From contig CP121337.1 of assembly GCA_043554545.1 (NCBI GenBank), forward strand, positions 3,658,001-3,722,000: 64,000 nucleotides of DNA, in the 5' to 3' direction. The notes under the pieces were generated by a model. It did not search any database and had not been told where the DNA came from. It was given only the letters and a program-made list of their open reading frames with translations. The DNA comes from UBA7330 sp043554545 (GTDB lineage Bacteria > Bacteroidota > Bacteroidia > Cytophagales > Cyclobacteriaceae). Within the stretch, counting starts at the first letter, position 1, and every line of letters starts with the position of its first letter. The translations under genes were made by a program, and so were the position numbers. This document shows, piece after piece, positions 55,394 to 64,000 of the stretch.

Positions 55394-55792
55394 TTACTTA
55401 GAAAGTACGTATATATTTTCATATCCCAACTGAGTAAGCAGCATCCAGGCTTCATGCGCATTGGCCTCGTCATCCGACAGGATCACCTTCGGCTGGTCAC
55501 CTCTGAAATAGTTGATATGCTCATGATCCAACAATGAAGACAAAGGGATGTTGATGGTATCCTGCTGACCTGAGACCGAGGCACTTTCCTTCACCCCAAT
55601 ATCAAGGAAGCTGACATTTCCAATCTTTGACAAAGAGTCAGGCAAAAGGGTATAATTTGACGAACGGACGAAATCAAGCATTTCCTTTCCGGTATATTTC
55701 AAATCACTCTTTTGGGTATAGTGTGTGGCAATCAATAAAAACCCAAACAAGGAAATCATAATGATGGCAAGTGGTCTAACTGAAGATTTCAT
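55394..55792 (-). CDS. Membrane-anchored rhodanese-fold protein lacking catalytic Cys
   Basis: The 132-residue protein has an N-terminal TM/signal segment (about 8-24) and a truncated rhodanese-like pattern: VSFLDIGVKESAS for the DVR-type strand, INIPLSSLLD, then KVILSDDEANAHEAWMLLTQLGYENIYVLSK where the active-site loop would be. The Cys position is Ser-Asp, so sulfurtransferase activity is unlikely. It is the last gene of the sulfur cluster and follows the longer rhodanese-like gene by 11 bp. Confidence 0.7.
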   Translation of the reverse strand: MKSSVRPLAIIMISLFGFLLIATHYTQKSDLKYTGKEMLDFVRSSNYTLLPDSLSKIGNVSFLDIGVKESASVSGQQDTINIPLSSLLDHEHINYFRGDQPKVILSDDEANAHEAWMLLTQLGYENIYVLSK

Positions 55793-55803
55793 AACCTATA
55801 TAT

Positions 55804-56412
55804 TTAGCTACACCCTCCCTGAACTCTTTTTTTCTTTCTGTTCTGCGCAGGTAAAATGGGCATTATATCAACTTTTGGTAGTGCTTTTACTCCGGTAAAA
55901 TATTGTCTCGCTGCCATTCGGGTATTGTAGATCTCCCAGGCTTCACCTGAGGCAGATAAGTCAGGCACTTCAGGGTCCAGTATCGTACTGTTCCACCCAT
56001 TGAGCCCCCCTTTGAGCAAGTAATTGTTTTTATAGCCCATCTGCTTAGTGATCATCCATACCTGCGTGGCTACCTTCTCATCAGCAGCATAGATAATATT
56101 CTTCATAACTTCCTGATCAAATAAATAATCATACGTCTCTGTGAAAATACTGTCCAAAGGAATATTGATGGCACCACGCAGTGGTTCTTTGAATTCAGCA
56201 GCGGGTCTCACATCGATCAGTTGGATCGAAGGATCTCCGGATATCAATAGCTGTGAGAGCTGATCTGCAGAAACATAATTTGTTTCCAACAACATCTCCT
56301 GAAGCAATTCCTCCTCCGTCAAAGCAATGGAATTGTTCTTCTTATTGGGTAGCATGGCGGCGATAAACCCCAATGCCAAAATCATCACCGAAAAAATTTC
56401 TCTGCTTTTCAT
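55804..56412 (-). CDS. Membrane-anchored rhodanese-domain protein, Cys-less loop, C-terminal GGCS
   Basis: Starting at the ATG at 56410-56412 gives 202 residues with an N-terminal anchor (about 4-22). A longer frame to 56565 overlaps the transporter gene. The rhodanese domain (about 40-155) has IQLIDVRPAAEFKEPLRGAINIPLDSIF and LLKGGLNGW. The active-site loop reads IIYAADEKVA, with Ala in place of the catalytic Cys. After a basic KKKR stretch the protein ends -GGCS, the only Cys in the mature part that I can see. It is placed after two YeeE/YedE genes and probably acts as a sulfur carrier or binding partner; this is inference. Confidence 0.8.
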   Translation of the reverse strand: MKSREIFSVMILALGFIAAMLPNKKNNSIALTEEELLQEMLLETNYVSADQLSQLLISGDPSIQLIDVRPAAEFKEPLRGAINIPLDSIFTETYDYLFDQEVMKNIIYAADEKVATQVWMITKQMGYKNNYLLKGGLNGWNSTILDPEVPDLSASGEAWEIYNTRMAARQYFTGVKALPKVDIMPILPAQNRKKKRVQGGCS

Positions 56413-56422
56413 TTCATTTGAT

Positions 56423-57025
56423 TTAAAGCTCTTTTGATATATCTGGTCTTTTAAATTTCTTTTCTGCCCATTCACCCAACCAGAACATGAACACAGCAGC
56501 AGCGATAACAATAAAAATAAACACACCATCAGAGATGCCAAACATCGTGGATAATTTGACACCACCGAGGTAGTTCTTCATATAAATGTCTTTCCAGAGC
56601 GGATACGTCTCCCCAAAAATAAATATGCCGATCAGGGATCCTCCGAGATACGCTATGGCATCGATCTTACCAATGGCTGCCGCACATACACTGGTGCCCG
56701 GACAAAAGCCGCCTACGATAAATCCTACTCCCATGATTACCCCGCCGATGATCGCAGAATTGATATAGTATTCATTGATGTAAACAATGCCCATGTCAAT
56801 CATTTCCGCATTGTTGAGAAAGGCTAACCCGAGCATGGCTACAATCGCAGCTGTAAAAAACACTTTTAGTACAGTCGTGTCATAACCATAAAACATTCCA
56901 GCCAATTTTCTACTTGAAGAAAAACCAGCTTGTTCTAAAGCAAATCCAAATCCAATGCCGATGATAAAGGCAATCAGAAAGTTGACCTCTTGAGATATTT
57001 CGTATATAGGTATTATAGGTCCCAT
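56423..57025 (-). CDS. YeeE/YedE half-transporter, second protein
   Basis: The 200-residue protein from the ATG at 57023-57025 has about five TM helices and the family motif GVGFIVGGFCPGTSVCAAAIGKIDAIAYLGGSLIGIFIFGE. YeeE/YedE (PF04143) proteins such as TsuA import thiosulfate using membrane cysteines; this protein has Cys in FCPGTSVC. It is one base from the other half-transporter gene, and the two would together equal one full-length TsuA-like transporter. Confidence 0.85.
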   Translation of the reverse strand: MGPIIPIYEISQEVNFLIAFIIGIGFGFALEQAGFSSSRKLAGMFYGYDTTVLKVFFTAAIVAMLGLAFLNNAEMIDMGIVYINEYYINSAIIGGVIMGVGFIVGGFCPGTSVCAAAIGKIDAIAYLGGSLIGIFIFGETYPLWKDIYMKNYLGGVKLSTMFGISDGVFIFIVIAAAVFMFWLGEWAEKKFKRPDISKEL

Positions 57026-57026
57026 G

Positions 57027-57560
57027 TTAAATCCAGTTTTTTCTAAAGAAATAAGCAAACAGATAGGCTGTGCCGAAGATGGCCACCATGGTGACAAAAC
57101 CAGCCAATGAAAGTGTAGCCATACCGCTAAGCGCAGCTCCACTGGTGCAACCCCGGCCAAATTGAGAGCCAAAGCCAAACAGGGCTCCTCCGAGAATGGC
57201 CATCAAAATTCTTTTTCTCTTTGTTATGCCAGGAGCGTGTTCAGTTTTAAAAGACAGTCTACCGGATAATGCCCCGGAAATAAATCCGCCCACCAGCACG
57301 CCAAGAACCTGAAAGACCAACCAGTTGTTCATGGGGTTTTCTCCATCGGCAACATATTTACCAAAGAACCCATTAGAAACCACTGCCTCGTGTGAAACAA
57401 GTTCAACACTGCTGACAACCACGCTTTTCATCGCTCCGGAAGCACCAAGGCCTCGTCCGGTGAGATAAAAAGACAGTAATAAAACCAATCCTAAAATTAC
57501 CCCGGCCAGGTAAGGATTCATGTATTTGGTTTTTCCGGTGATGTAATTATGGTGTGACAT
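57027..57560 (-). CDS. YeeE/YedE half-transporter, first protein
   Basis: The 177-residue protein has about four TM helices and the motif GALFGFGSQFGRGCTSGAALSGMATLSLAGFV, with the conserved Cys. With its neighbour at 56423 it forms a split pair. It follows the NrfD-type gene by 11 bp, so sulfur-compound transport is coupled genetically to the molybdo-oxidoreductase. Confidence 0.87.
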   Translation of the reverse strand: MSHHNYITGKTKYMNPYLAGVILGLVLLLSFYLTGRGLGASGAMKSVVVSSVELVSHEAVVSNGFFGKYVADGENPMNNWLVFQVLGVLVGGFISGALSGRLSFKTEHAPGITKRKRILMAILGGALFGFGSQFGRGCTSGAALSGMATLSLAGFVTMVAIFGTAYLFAYFFRKNWI

Positions 57561-57571
57561 AACTATGCTAT

Positions 57572-58513
57572 TTAATAAAGGTATCTACTGGCCTGGCCAG
57601 CATAAACAATGACAAATCTTAATACAATGCTTCCCAGGAGAATCAGTGTAACAGGTATAAACATCGGGATCTTTTGCCCTCTCAATTCCAAGAACTCAAT
57701 CAATGCGGGCACGATCATTCCCAGGAAGACTACCACAATCCAAAAGATTAAAGTATAGGGTCCGCCCAGAAACATCTGAGCTGCTTCTATCTGTACCTGA
57801 GTGCTGGCAAGCAATCCCATAAACAGGTGGATGATTAAAAAAACCTCAAGTCCAATGATGACCAGGTCTACCCTGCTAAAGAATCTGCGTTCTACTTCAC
57901 TTTTGGAAAACCCCATGATTACCGCAGCACCCGCTGAAAGCCCTGAGGCTAAAAACAACGGACCCAAAATAGATGTATTCCACAGCGGCCTTGCATTGAA
58001 AGCGGAGAGCAATATACCTGTGTATATTCCTAGAATAATGGCATAGAAAATCATGATCCAAGCCAGGGTTCTCCTGTGTTTAATTAAGTATGCCTCAGCA
58101 GCATATAACCATTTAAACTTCCAGTCAAACCGGGGAAATGCCTCCCGAATATAGGTTGCGCTCCAGAGGATGGATAACGGGGTAATCACCATCAGTGTCC
58201 ATGCACCCCATGACATGGGCGATTCCAGCCTGATGTTGGTATATAACCGCCAGAAATACAGCTTATGATGCAAATCAAGAAACAAAGCTCCAAGGCCCAA
58301 TATCAATAAGAAAGGTGTGATCATCGGAGCCCACTTGACAGTTGCAGGGTATTGCTTTTCCTTACCATTGAGATAATACAGCGAAGCAAAAAACAAGATG
58401 CCGGCTGTCACCCCTCCAATAAATAAATAGAAAGCAATCTCCCATCCCCATATATGTAAAAAGGGATCTACCCTGGGGTTCATTCTTCCGCTAATAATAA
58501 TTTCTTCTTCCAT
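57572..58513 (-). CDS. NrfD/PsrC-type membrane anchor and quinone-interacting subunit
   Basis: The 313-residue protein has about eight TM helices and the PsrC/NrfD-type start WGWEIAFYLFIGGVTAGILFFASLYYL, then LDLHHKLYFWRLYTNIRLESPMSWGAW. Such subunits anchor the complex and exchange electrons with menaquinone. It lies 6 bp after the ferredoxin subunit gene. Confidence 0.92.
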   Translation of the reverse strand: MEEEIIISGRMNPRVDPFLHIWGWEIAFYLFIGGVTAGILFFASLYYLNGKEKQYPATVKWAPMITPFLLILGLGALFLDLHHKLYFWRLYTNIRLESPMSWGAWTLMVITPLSILWSATYIREAFPRFDWKFKWLYAAEAYLIKHRRTLAWIMIFYAIILGIYTGILLSAFNARPLWNTSILGPLFLASGLSAGAAVIMGFSKSEVERRFFSRVDLVIIGLEVFLIIHLFMGLLASTQVQIEAAQMFLGGPYTLIFWIVVVFLGMIVPALIEFLELRGQKIPMFIPVTLILLGSIVLRFVIVYAGQASRYLY

Positions 58514-58519
58514 GACTGA

Positions 58520-59053
58520 TTAGATTAAGAAATAAAGTTGTGGATCTGTTCCTGCCTCCGTTTTGAGTCTTTTGTATTTACGCTCCCTGATCTTTCTTGA
58601 GACTTCGCTGTTTTCATCATCCAGGTCACCGAAATACAGACAGTTGGTAGGACAAACTTCCACGCAAGCAGGCTTTTCTCCTTTTCTCACTTTGTGGATA
58701 CAGAAAGTACATTTGTCAACATACCCATCCGGATGTGTATACCTGGCATCATAAGGGCAGGAGGCGATACAGGCGCCACAGCCTATGCACTCCTCAGCAG
58801 TAACCAAAACAACCCCGCCATCTACTATGTGACTTGCTCCTGTCGGACAACACCTTACACAGGGTGCATTCGCACAATGATGACATCGTTCAGATCTAAA
58901 TTCAGTAGTTAAACTGGGGTAAGTACCCGCCGTAGTTTCTACAATCCAATCTCTGCAGTATCCAATAGGAACTTTATTCTCTAGCTGGCATGCAACAACA
59001 CAATCGCTGCAACCCACGCATTTTTTGGTATCAATGGCCATCGCGTATCTCAT
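58520..59053 (-). CDS. 4Fe-4S ferredoxin-type subunit (PsrB/PhsB-like)
   Basis: The 177-residue protein has four groups of Cys: DTKKCVGCSDCVVAC, RCHHCANAPCVRCCP, EECIGCGACIASCP, and KCTFC...CVEVCP. These provide ligands for four Fe-S clusters, as in PsrB, PhsB and NrfC-like subunits. No Tat signal is present, so export is by the catalytic subunit. Its start overlaps the catalytic-subunit stop by 4 bp. Confidence 0.94.
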   Translation of the reverse strand: MRYAMAIDTKKCVGCSDCVVACQLENKVPIGYCRDWIVETTAGTYPSLTTEFRSERCHHCANAPCVRCCPTGASHIVDGGVVLVTAEECIGCGACIASCPYDARYTHPDGYVDKCTFCIHKVRKGEKPACVEVCPTNCLYFGDLDDENSEVSRKIRERKYKRLKTEAGTDPQLYFLI

Positions 59054-61281
59054 GATGCTACAGTTTCTGGTTCATCAACTAATATCCTGACAAAATTTCC
59101 ACGCATACCCGTTCCTCCCATGATGGGATCCAGCATAACATTGCTGATCAATTCTGTATCACTGGCACCTTTACCAAAAGCCCTTGTCAGCTTCTTATTG
59201 CTATGTCCAAACCCATGAACCATGTATACAGAGTCCCATCTGATTCTCTCTGTGATTCTCACCTTGATGGAAAAGGTAGAAACAATTTCATCTTGGTTCT
59301 GCAACCACACTTTCTGGCCATTCTTTATGCTCCACATCTTCGCAACTTTAGGGTTTATCCACAACTCGTTTTCTGACTTAATATCCGCCAGGTTGGGGTT
59401 GTTTGAGGTACGGCTAAATGTATGCGCAGGGGTCCTGCCATAGTTGAGTCTGTAAAAACCCGGAGGTGGTTGATCATGAGCGGTGTAATTGGGCAATGGA
59501 TCGAAACCCTCAGCCGCTAACTCGGTGGAATACAATTCTATTTTTCCGGAATTGGTATTGAACATAAACTCTTGACCTTCTACAAAATAAAGATCATCAT
59601 ACGGACGTTTGAGTTTCTTCACTCCCAGCTTTTTCATTTCACCTAGTGAGCTGCCCACTTGTTTCAATTGCCAATCCAGCACTTCTTCAATGTCTTTGTA
59701 TTGAAAATATTTATCCAGATCTAATTCAAAGCCAAGTTGCTGAGCAATCCACCAATCCGGTTTTGAGTCATATTTCGGTTTTACTGCCGGCATCCTCAGA
59801 GAGATGACCGGATCCCGATGAGGGGAATTTCTTATGGCATCATATCGCTCCAGATAAGTACATTCCGGTAGTACAACATCAGCGTAGCCCGTGATTTCCA
59901 TAGGCATCGTATCGATAACGACAAGCATCTCCAACGCCTCGATGGCCTTCATCGTCATTTTCTGATCAGGCAGTGTATGGATCAGGTTGGTGCCATTGAC
60001 AATCCAACCTTTGATGCCAAACTCCTGGCCTTCAACAGGTACAGAGGCTTCCACCAGGGCATTTGAAACAATTTCCGTGGCCAGGCTGAATTTATCAGGA
60101 AACAAATCTCTCCAGGTTTTTTTTGCTACCGGATATTCAGGTGATGGAAATTCTGGAATCGATACTTTCTCAGGGTTATAAAACCCTCCTCGTCTTCCCC
60201 AGGACCCTAACAATGCATTTAAGATGGCCACAGCTCTTAGCCTCTGCGTGTCATCACCATACCAGGTAACGTGTCGTCCGGGGTGGACAATCACTGCCGG
60301 GGAAGCATTGGCCATTTCTTTGGCTGTTTCGCGAATGACACCAGGATCAATGGTCGTAATCCCGTAGGCCCATTCAGGTGTGAAAGCCTGAACATGTGCC
60401 TTTAATTGCTCAAAACCAAAGGCGTATTTCTCTATATAGTCTTTGTCGTACCACTCTTCATCAATCAATACATGAATCCATGCTAACAGTAAAGCCATAT
60501 CTGTAGCTGGCTTGATTGGCAACCAAAATTTTGATTTGCTGGCTGCAGTAGAGAATCTAGGGTCAACCGTGATAATGGTAGCGCCCTTGTCTATCGCCTC
60601 AGACATCTCTTGTACCTGTCCATTGTGCATGTTTTCTCCAATGTGTGAGCCAATGAGGACCAGGCATCTGGTATCTCTGATATCTGTTCTTTCCGGAGAG
60701 AGTATACCTTCTCCAAAGGTGGAGTAAAACGCTACCTCTCTGGGGCCTCTACATTGCGCGAAGCTGGGTGCAGTAATGTGTGGAGATCCATAGGCTTTCA
60801 AAAGATGTCCTAAGAAATGTCCCCCAGAACCGTGAGAAAATAAGGCAACGCTCTCAGGGCCATGTGTTGCAGCAATCGCCTTCATTTTATCCCCTATTAC
60901 CTTAAACGCCTCACTCCAGGAAGCTTTTCTAAAAACCTGCTTCCCGTTTTCCTCAACACGAATTAAAGGGGTCTTAAGTCTGTCCTCATCATAGTACATT
61001 CCTACACCTCCGGTACCTCGAGGACATAGGCGTCCATTACAGTGGGGGTCATCTTTATGACCTTCAATCTTCCATATGTCTCCTTGCTCATTCTTTGATA
61101 CCCAACCAGCACATTTCCAAAAGCACACTTCACAATATGTTGGTGTACGTTCGGTAAACTTCGGAGTAGGTAAAAACTCGTCAAGTACCCGACCATTTAC
61201 CCAGTTGAAAGAAGAGGCAGCAAGTGCGACAGTCCCGACACCCGCTCCTGATATTTTGATAAAGTCTCTTCGATTGGTCAT
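59050..61281 (-). CDS. Molybdopterin oxidoreductase catalytic subunit, PsrA/PhsA-like
   Basis: The 743-residue protein has a twin-arginine signal (TNRRDFIKISG), a [4Fe-4S] site C50-x2-C53-x3-C57-x28-C86, the CPRGTGG motif, a Cys at about 176 in the expected molybdenum-ligand region, and the C-terminal molybdopterin dinucleotide-binding domain (SRTSNNPNLADI, WINPKVAKMW). The subunit set resembles polysulfide/thiosulfate reductase; reduction and oxidation directions cannot be told from sequence. mobA for its cofactor lies 133 bp upstream on the same strand. Confidence 0.92.
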   Translation of the reverse strand: MTNRRDFIKISGAGVGTVALAASSFNWVNGRVLDEFLPTPKFTERTPTYCEVCFWKCAGWVSKNEQGDIWKIEGHKDDPHCNGRLCPRGTGGVGMYYDEDRLKTPLIRVEENGKQVFRKASWSEAFKVIGDKMKAIAATHGPESVALFSHGSGGHFLGHLLKAYGSPHITAPSFAQCRGPREVAFYSTFGEGILSPERTDIRDTRCLVLIGSHIGENMHNGQVQEMSEAIDKGATIITVDPRFSTAASKSKFWLPIKPATDMALLLAWIHVLIDEEWYDKDYIEKYAFGFEQLKAHVQAFTPEWAYGITTIDPGVIRETAKEMANASPAVIVHPGRHVTWYGDDTQRLRAVAILNALLGSWGRRGGFYNPEKVSIPEFPSPEYPVAKKTWRDLFPDKFSLATEIVSNALVEASVPVEGQEFGIKGWIVNGTNLIHTLPDQKMTMKAIEALEMLVVIDTMPMEITGYADVVLPECTYLERYDAIRNSPHRDPVISLRMPAVKPKYDSKPDWWIAQQLGFELDLDKYFQYKDIEEVLDWQLKQVGSSLGEMKKLGVKKLKRPYDDLYFVEGQEFMFNTNSGKIELYSTELAAEGFDPLPNYTAHDQPPPGFYRLNYGRTPAHTFSRTSNNPNLADIKSENELWINPKVAKMWSIKNGQKVWLQNQDEIVSTFSIKVRITERIRWDSVYMVHGFGHSNKKLTRAFGKGASDTELISNVMLDPIMGGTGMRGNFVRILVDEPETVAS

Positions 61282-61414
61282 TATTTCTCCAATTTTCAGA
61301 GATGAAGTTATTCTCCTTTATCCTAAGCAAATATGACCTACCTCAGGACTGCCTATGATTATTCCTTTGTAATCTTTTATACACTTATTTTATCTGAAAA
61401 ATCAAGCAAGCATT

Positions 61415-61966
61415 TCAAGAGAGATCATCTTTGGTGTTGGCATTTTTAAGCACAGCATGGTCTTGGATTTCTATCGACTTAACCAGACATTTTTTCAATG
61501 TACCAATCAAACTATAGTCCCTATTCTCCACCGCTTGCTTGAAATAAGTAAAAGAAGATGGGTTATAAATGGTCAGGGTAGTCTCATTGAAACTTGTTCC
61601 ATTTCTTTGATAAGTTACAATATCAAACTCATCATCATTTTCAGCTATCAATTGCTCAATAATAGCTGGCGTAAGGTTGATCAAATCACAAGCCACTAGT
61701 AAAATAGGATTTTTATGGTCATGATGAATAGCAGAAACTAACCCACCCATTGGACCAATGCCTTCAAACCGATCCGCTATTTTGGGGTAACTATTTGGGA
61801 TCTGATCAAACTGCTCTTTATTGCAAGAGATATAGGGGCTAATCCCTTCTCCTTTCAGCATCTCGTACAGGTGAATGAATTGTGGTTTTTCATGCACTTT
61901 CAATAGATATTTCTCAGTACCCATTCGTTTACTCTTACCGCCGATTAATATGATTGCATTTAGCAT
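61415..61966 (-). CDS. mobA: Molybdenum cofactor guanylyltransferase
   Basis: The 183-residue nucleotidyltransferase has IILIGGKSKRMGTEKYLL at the GTP site and IADRFEGIGPMGGLVSAIH, typical of MobA. It makes the guanine-dinucleotide form of the cofactor used by DMSO-reductase-family enzymes, which fits the adjacent oxidoreductase. It may be co-transcribed with the downstream sulfur cluster across 133 bp. Confidence 0.93.
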   Translation of the reverse strand: MLNAIILIGGKSKRMGTEKYLLKVHEKPQFIHLYEMLKGEGISPYISCNKEQFDQIPNSYPKIADRFEGIGPMGGLVSAIHHDHKNPILLVACDLINLTPAIIEQLIAENDDEFDIVTYQRNGTSFNETTLTIYNPSSFTYFKQAVENRDYSLIGTLKKCLVKSIEIQDHAVLKNANTKDDLS

Positions 61967-62317
61967 GACAATAAAATTAGGTTTTGGAATGATCGTGCTT
62001 TGTACCTAAGGCTAAAGATAGATATTATCCAGAAGTTAAAATCTGTAGCTAACACCGCATTTGAAGTAGGGGAATATGCCTTGATGCTTAATTAGCAAAA
62101 CTAATTTTAGTGTAAATATTTTAGTTGATTATGTTAATAAATCATAACTAACCTTACATAATAACAATTTTGAGAACTAAATATCAGGTAAACCGTTCTA
62201 TAACCATCGAAATTTATTTTAAGGTTTGATCTGCAATTCAGTTCCTGGCATCCTAAACACTTTACTGAAATTGGTATATTTGATCAACGGGAAAAATTTA
62301 AAATCAATGTCATTCAT
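61967..62317. other. Intergenic region between mobA and the M16 gene
   Basis: This 351-bp AT-rich stretch between divergent genes has no ORF that I can support. A TATATTTG box at 62275-62282 fits the M16 promoter (-7), with no clear -33. AATTAG/CTAATT at 62090-62106 is a short inverted repeat with no evident meaning. Confidence 0.5.
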
Positions 62318-64000
62318 ATGAAAAAGCTGCTACTCCTCTGTCTAACAATCGCCATTGCCGTATCCACTCAAGCGCAAACAAAGCTTGTTGAAAAAGTAAC
62401 CAGGAAAGGAGATGAACTCGTTATTCCCTATGAAAAATACGTATTGGATAATGGTCTGACATTAATCATTCACGAGGACCATTCAGACCCATTGGTTCAT
62501 GTAGATGTAACTTATCATGTAGGTTCTGCCAGAGAGGAACTCAATAAATCAGGATTTGCTCATTTTTTTGAGCACATGATGTTTCAAGGATCTGATCACG
62601 TAGCAGATGAGGAGCACTTCAAGATTGTAACAGAGTCAGGAGGAACATTGAATGGCTCCACCAACCGAGATCGCACCAATTATTATGAGACGGTTCCCAG
62701 CAACCAATTGGAAACCATGCTATGGCTGGAAGCAGACCGGATGGGATTTTTCCTGGACGCGGTCACGCAGAAAAAATTCGAAGTGCAACGAGCCACCGTA
62801 AAAAATGAAAAAGGACAGAACTACTTAAACCGACCCTATGGCATGTGGACAGAGAAAACCATGGCCGCAGTCTATCCTTTCGGGCACCCCTATTCCTGGA
62901 GCACCATTGGGCTGCTAGAAGATCTTGACAGGGCTGACCTGGAAGATTTAAAAAACTTTTTCCTTCGATGGTATGGACCCAACAATGCTGCACTGACTAT
63001 TGGGGGGGATGTGGAGCCCAAAAAAGTAGTCGCGCTAGTTGAAAAATATTTTGGTAGCATTCCAAGAGGACCTAAGGTCGAGAAATTAGATCTTGACCCA
63101 CCAGTGATTCAGGAAGATCGTTACATTTCTCATGTGGATAATAACATACGGTTTCCAGCACTTATGTTTACCTACCCAACTATACCCAATTTACATAAAG
63201 ATGAGGCACCTCTTGATTGTCTGGCTGATATATTAGGCACAGGACAAAGCTCTTATTTCTTTAAAAAATTTGTGCTTACGCAGAAAGCCATTCAGGCATC
63301 CGTATTTCATCCGGCTGCTGAGCATTCTGGAGAATTCACCATGTTTGTCTTACCCTATCCCGGTCAAACACTTTCAGCATTTGAGACAGAAGTAGGTCAG
63401 ATTCTTGATGAGTTTGCTCAGAATGGAGTCACTGAAGATGACCTGACAAAATTCAAGGCAAATATGGAATCCAACACCATCAATGGCCTGGCAAGTGTAA
63501 GTGGAAAAGTTTCCCAATTGGCACGTTATCAATATGCCTTCGGTAATCCAAATCTGATCAATAAAGATTTACAACGTTACCTGGATATTACTGCCGAAGA
63601 TGTCATGCGGGTATTCAATAAATATATTTACAAAAAGCCTGGTGTGATTTTAAGTTATTTGCCTGATCAGGAAACAGCACCAGCAAAGCCTGATAATTTT
63701 GAAAAGCCAACAAATGGCAATAATCCTTACCCAAAGACTGACTATAGCGGACTTAACTATAAGAAACCTGAGAAAGAGTCTTTTGATCGAAGCATAAGGC
63801 CAACCTCCGGTCCTAGTCCTTTGGTGAAAGTTCCCGAATTTTGGAAAACCAATTTTGACAATGGGATTAAGGTTATAGGAACAAAGAGTGACGAAATTCC
63901 GACCATCGCCATCCAGTTGACCCTGGCAGGTGGCCACAAATTTGATGCTTATGAGCCCACAAAAAGTGGTTTAGCTCAAATTACGGCAGCTATGATGAAT
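62318..64000 (+). CDS. M16-family zinc peptidase (insulinase/PqqL-type), 3' end outside window
   Basis: The visible 561 residues start with a signal peptide (LLLLCLTIAIAVSTQAQ) and an M16 domain with the inverted zinc motif H82-F-F-E85-H86 and the downstream Glu in TVKNEKGQNYLNRPYG. A second M16-like inactive domain follows from about residue 190, and a third begins near 510 (FDNGIKVIGTKSDEIPTIAIQLTLAGG). Family length (about 900 residues) means that roughly a third is beyond the edge. Periplasmic peptide degradation is the likely role. Confidence 0.93.
   Translation, partial: MKKLLLLCLTIAIAVSTQAQTKLVEKVTRKGDELVIPYEKYVLDNGLTLIIHEDHSDPLVHVDVTYHVGSAREELNKSGFAHFFEHMMFQGSDHVADEEHFKIVTESGGTLNGSTNRDRTNYYETVPSNQLETMLWLEADRMGFFLDAVTQKKFEVQRATVKNEKGQNYLNRPYGMWTEKTMAAVYPFGHPYSWSTIGLLEDLDRADLEDLKNFFLRWYGPNNAALTIGGDVEPKKVVALVEKYFGSIPRGPKVEKLDLDPPVIQEDRYISHVDNNIRFPALMFTYPTIPNLHKDEAPLDCLADILGTGQSSYFFKKFVLTQKAIQASVFHPAAEHSGEFTMFVLPYPGQTLSAFETEVGQILDEFAQNGVTEDDLTKFKANMESNTINGLASVSGKVSQLARYQYAFGNPNLINKDLQRYLDITAEDVMRVFNKYIYKKPGVILSYLPDQETAPAKPDNFEKPTNGNNPYPKTDYSGLNYKKPEKESFDRSIRPTSGPSPLVKVPEFWKTNFDNGIKVIGTKSDEIPTIAIQLTLAGGHKFDAYEPTKSGLAQITAAMMN

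Noticed and set aside
55804..56565. 253-residue version of the rhodanese-domain protein
   Set aside because: The extra N-terminal part overlaps the upstream YeeE/YedE gene; the ATG at 56412 gives a normal membrane anchor.

Overview
The window looks like chromosome of a marine-type member of the Bacteroidota, probably Cytophagales. I base this on the gene families (SpII lipoproteins, DUF4382 and DUF885 proteins, sulfatase, TypA, LolD), on moderate to low GC, on weak Shine-Dalgarno signals, and on several promoters with the Bacteroidota consensus TTTG-N18-21-TAnnTTTG. Genus cannot be set from the sequence alone. About 48 protein genes, one tRNA-Arg(UCG), one attenuator leader peptide, several hairpins and one repeat-flanked endonuclease cassette are supported.

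Layout. 1-3679: 5' part of a very long secreted repeat protein on the minus strand. 3927-9153: tight four-gene minus-strand operon with an ATP-grasp ligase, a large protein with a papain-like Cys/His/Asn pattern, an atypical alanine-racemase-family enzyme and a one-TM coiled-coil protein. I recognise no described system with this composition, and it is the main candidate for something new. 9431-19134: mostly exported enzymes (GH-like lipoprotein, PhoD-like phosphatase, MltF-like transglycosylase, DUF4382 lipoprotein, sulfatase) plus TypA. 19135-24346: GAPDH, NAD salvage (pncA-pncB), EamA permease and LolD. 24447-30590: sucC, two lipoprotein peptidase-family proteins and a PIG-L deacetylase.

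30591-42970 is a complete isoleucine/valine and threonine block: ilvE-ilvD-ilvB-ilvN-ilvC-ilvA, then thrA-thrB-thrC. It is preceded by a textbook transcription attenuator: a 26-residue leader peptide rich in Ile, Val and Thr, an intrinsic terminator just before ilvE, and a leader segment that can pair with the terminator's 5' arm. ThrABC make threonine and IlvA diverts it to isoleucine, so the Thr/Ile/Val codons in the leader match the products of the block.

43065-51581 is general metabolism: 2-hydroxyacid dehydrogenase, nitroreductase, tRNA-Arg, a K+ channel, divergent LemA and TPM-domain genes, an aldo/keto reductase and an MDR dehydrogenase. 51582-52612 holds a DUF559 endonuclease-like gene between two copies of a two-part repeat module; the second copy ends against the stop codon of tex.

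55394-61966 is a respiratory sulfur-type cluster: a Tat-exported molybdopterin oxidoreductase, a ferredoxin-type subunit, an NrfD/PsrC anchor, two half-size YeeE/YedE sulfur transporters and two rhodanese-fold proteins without the catalytic Cys, one ending in Gly-Gly-Cys-Ser. mobA for the molybdenum cofactor lies just upstream. The window ends inside an M16 peptidase gene.
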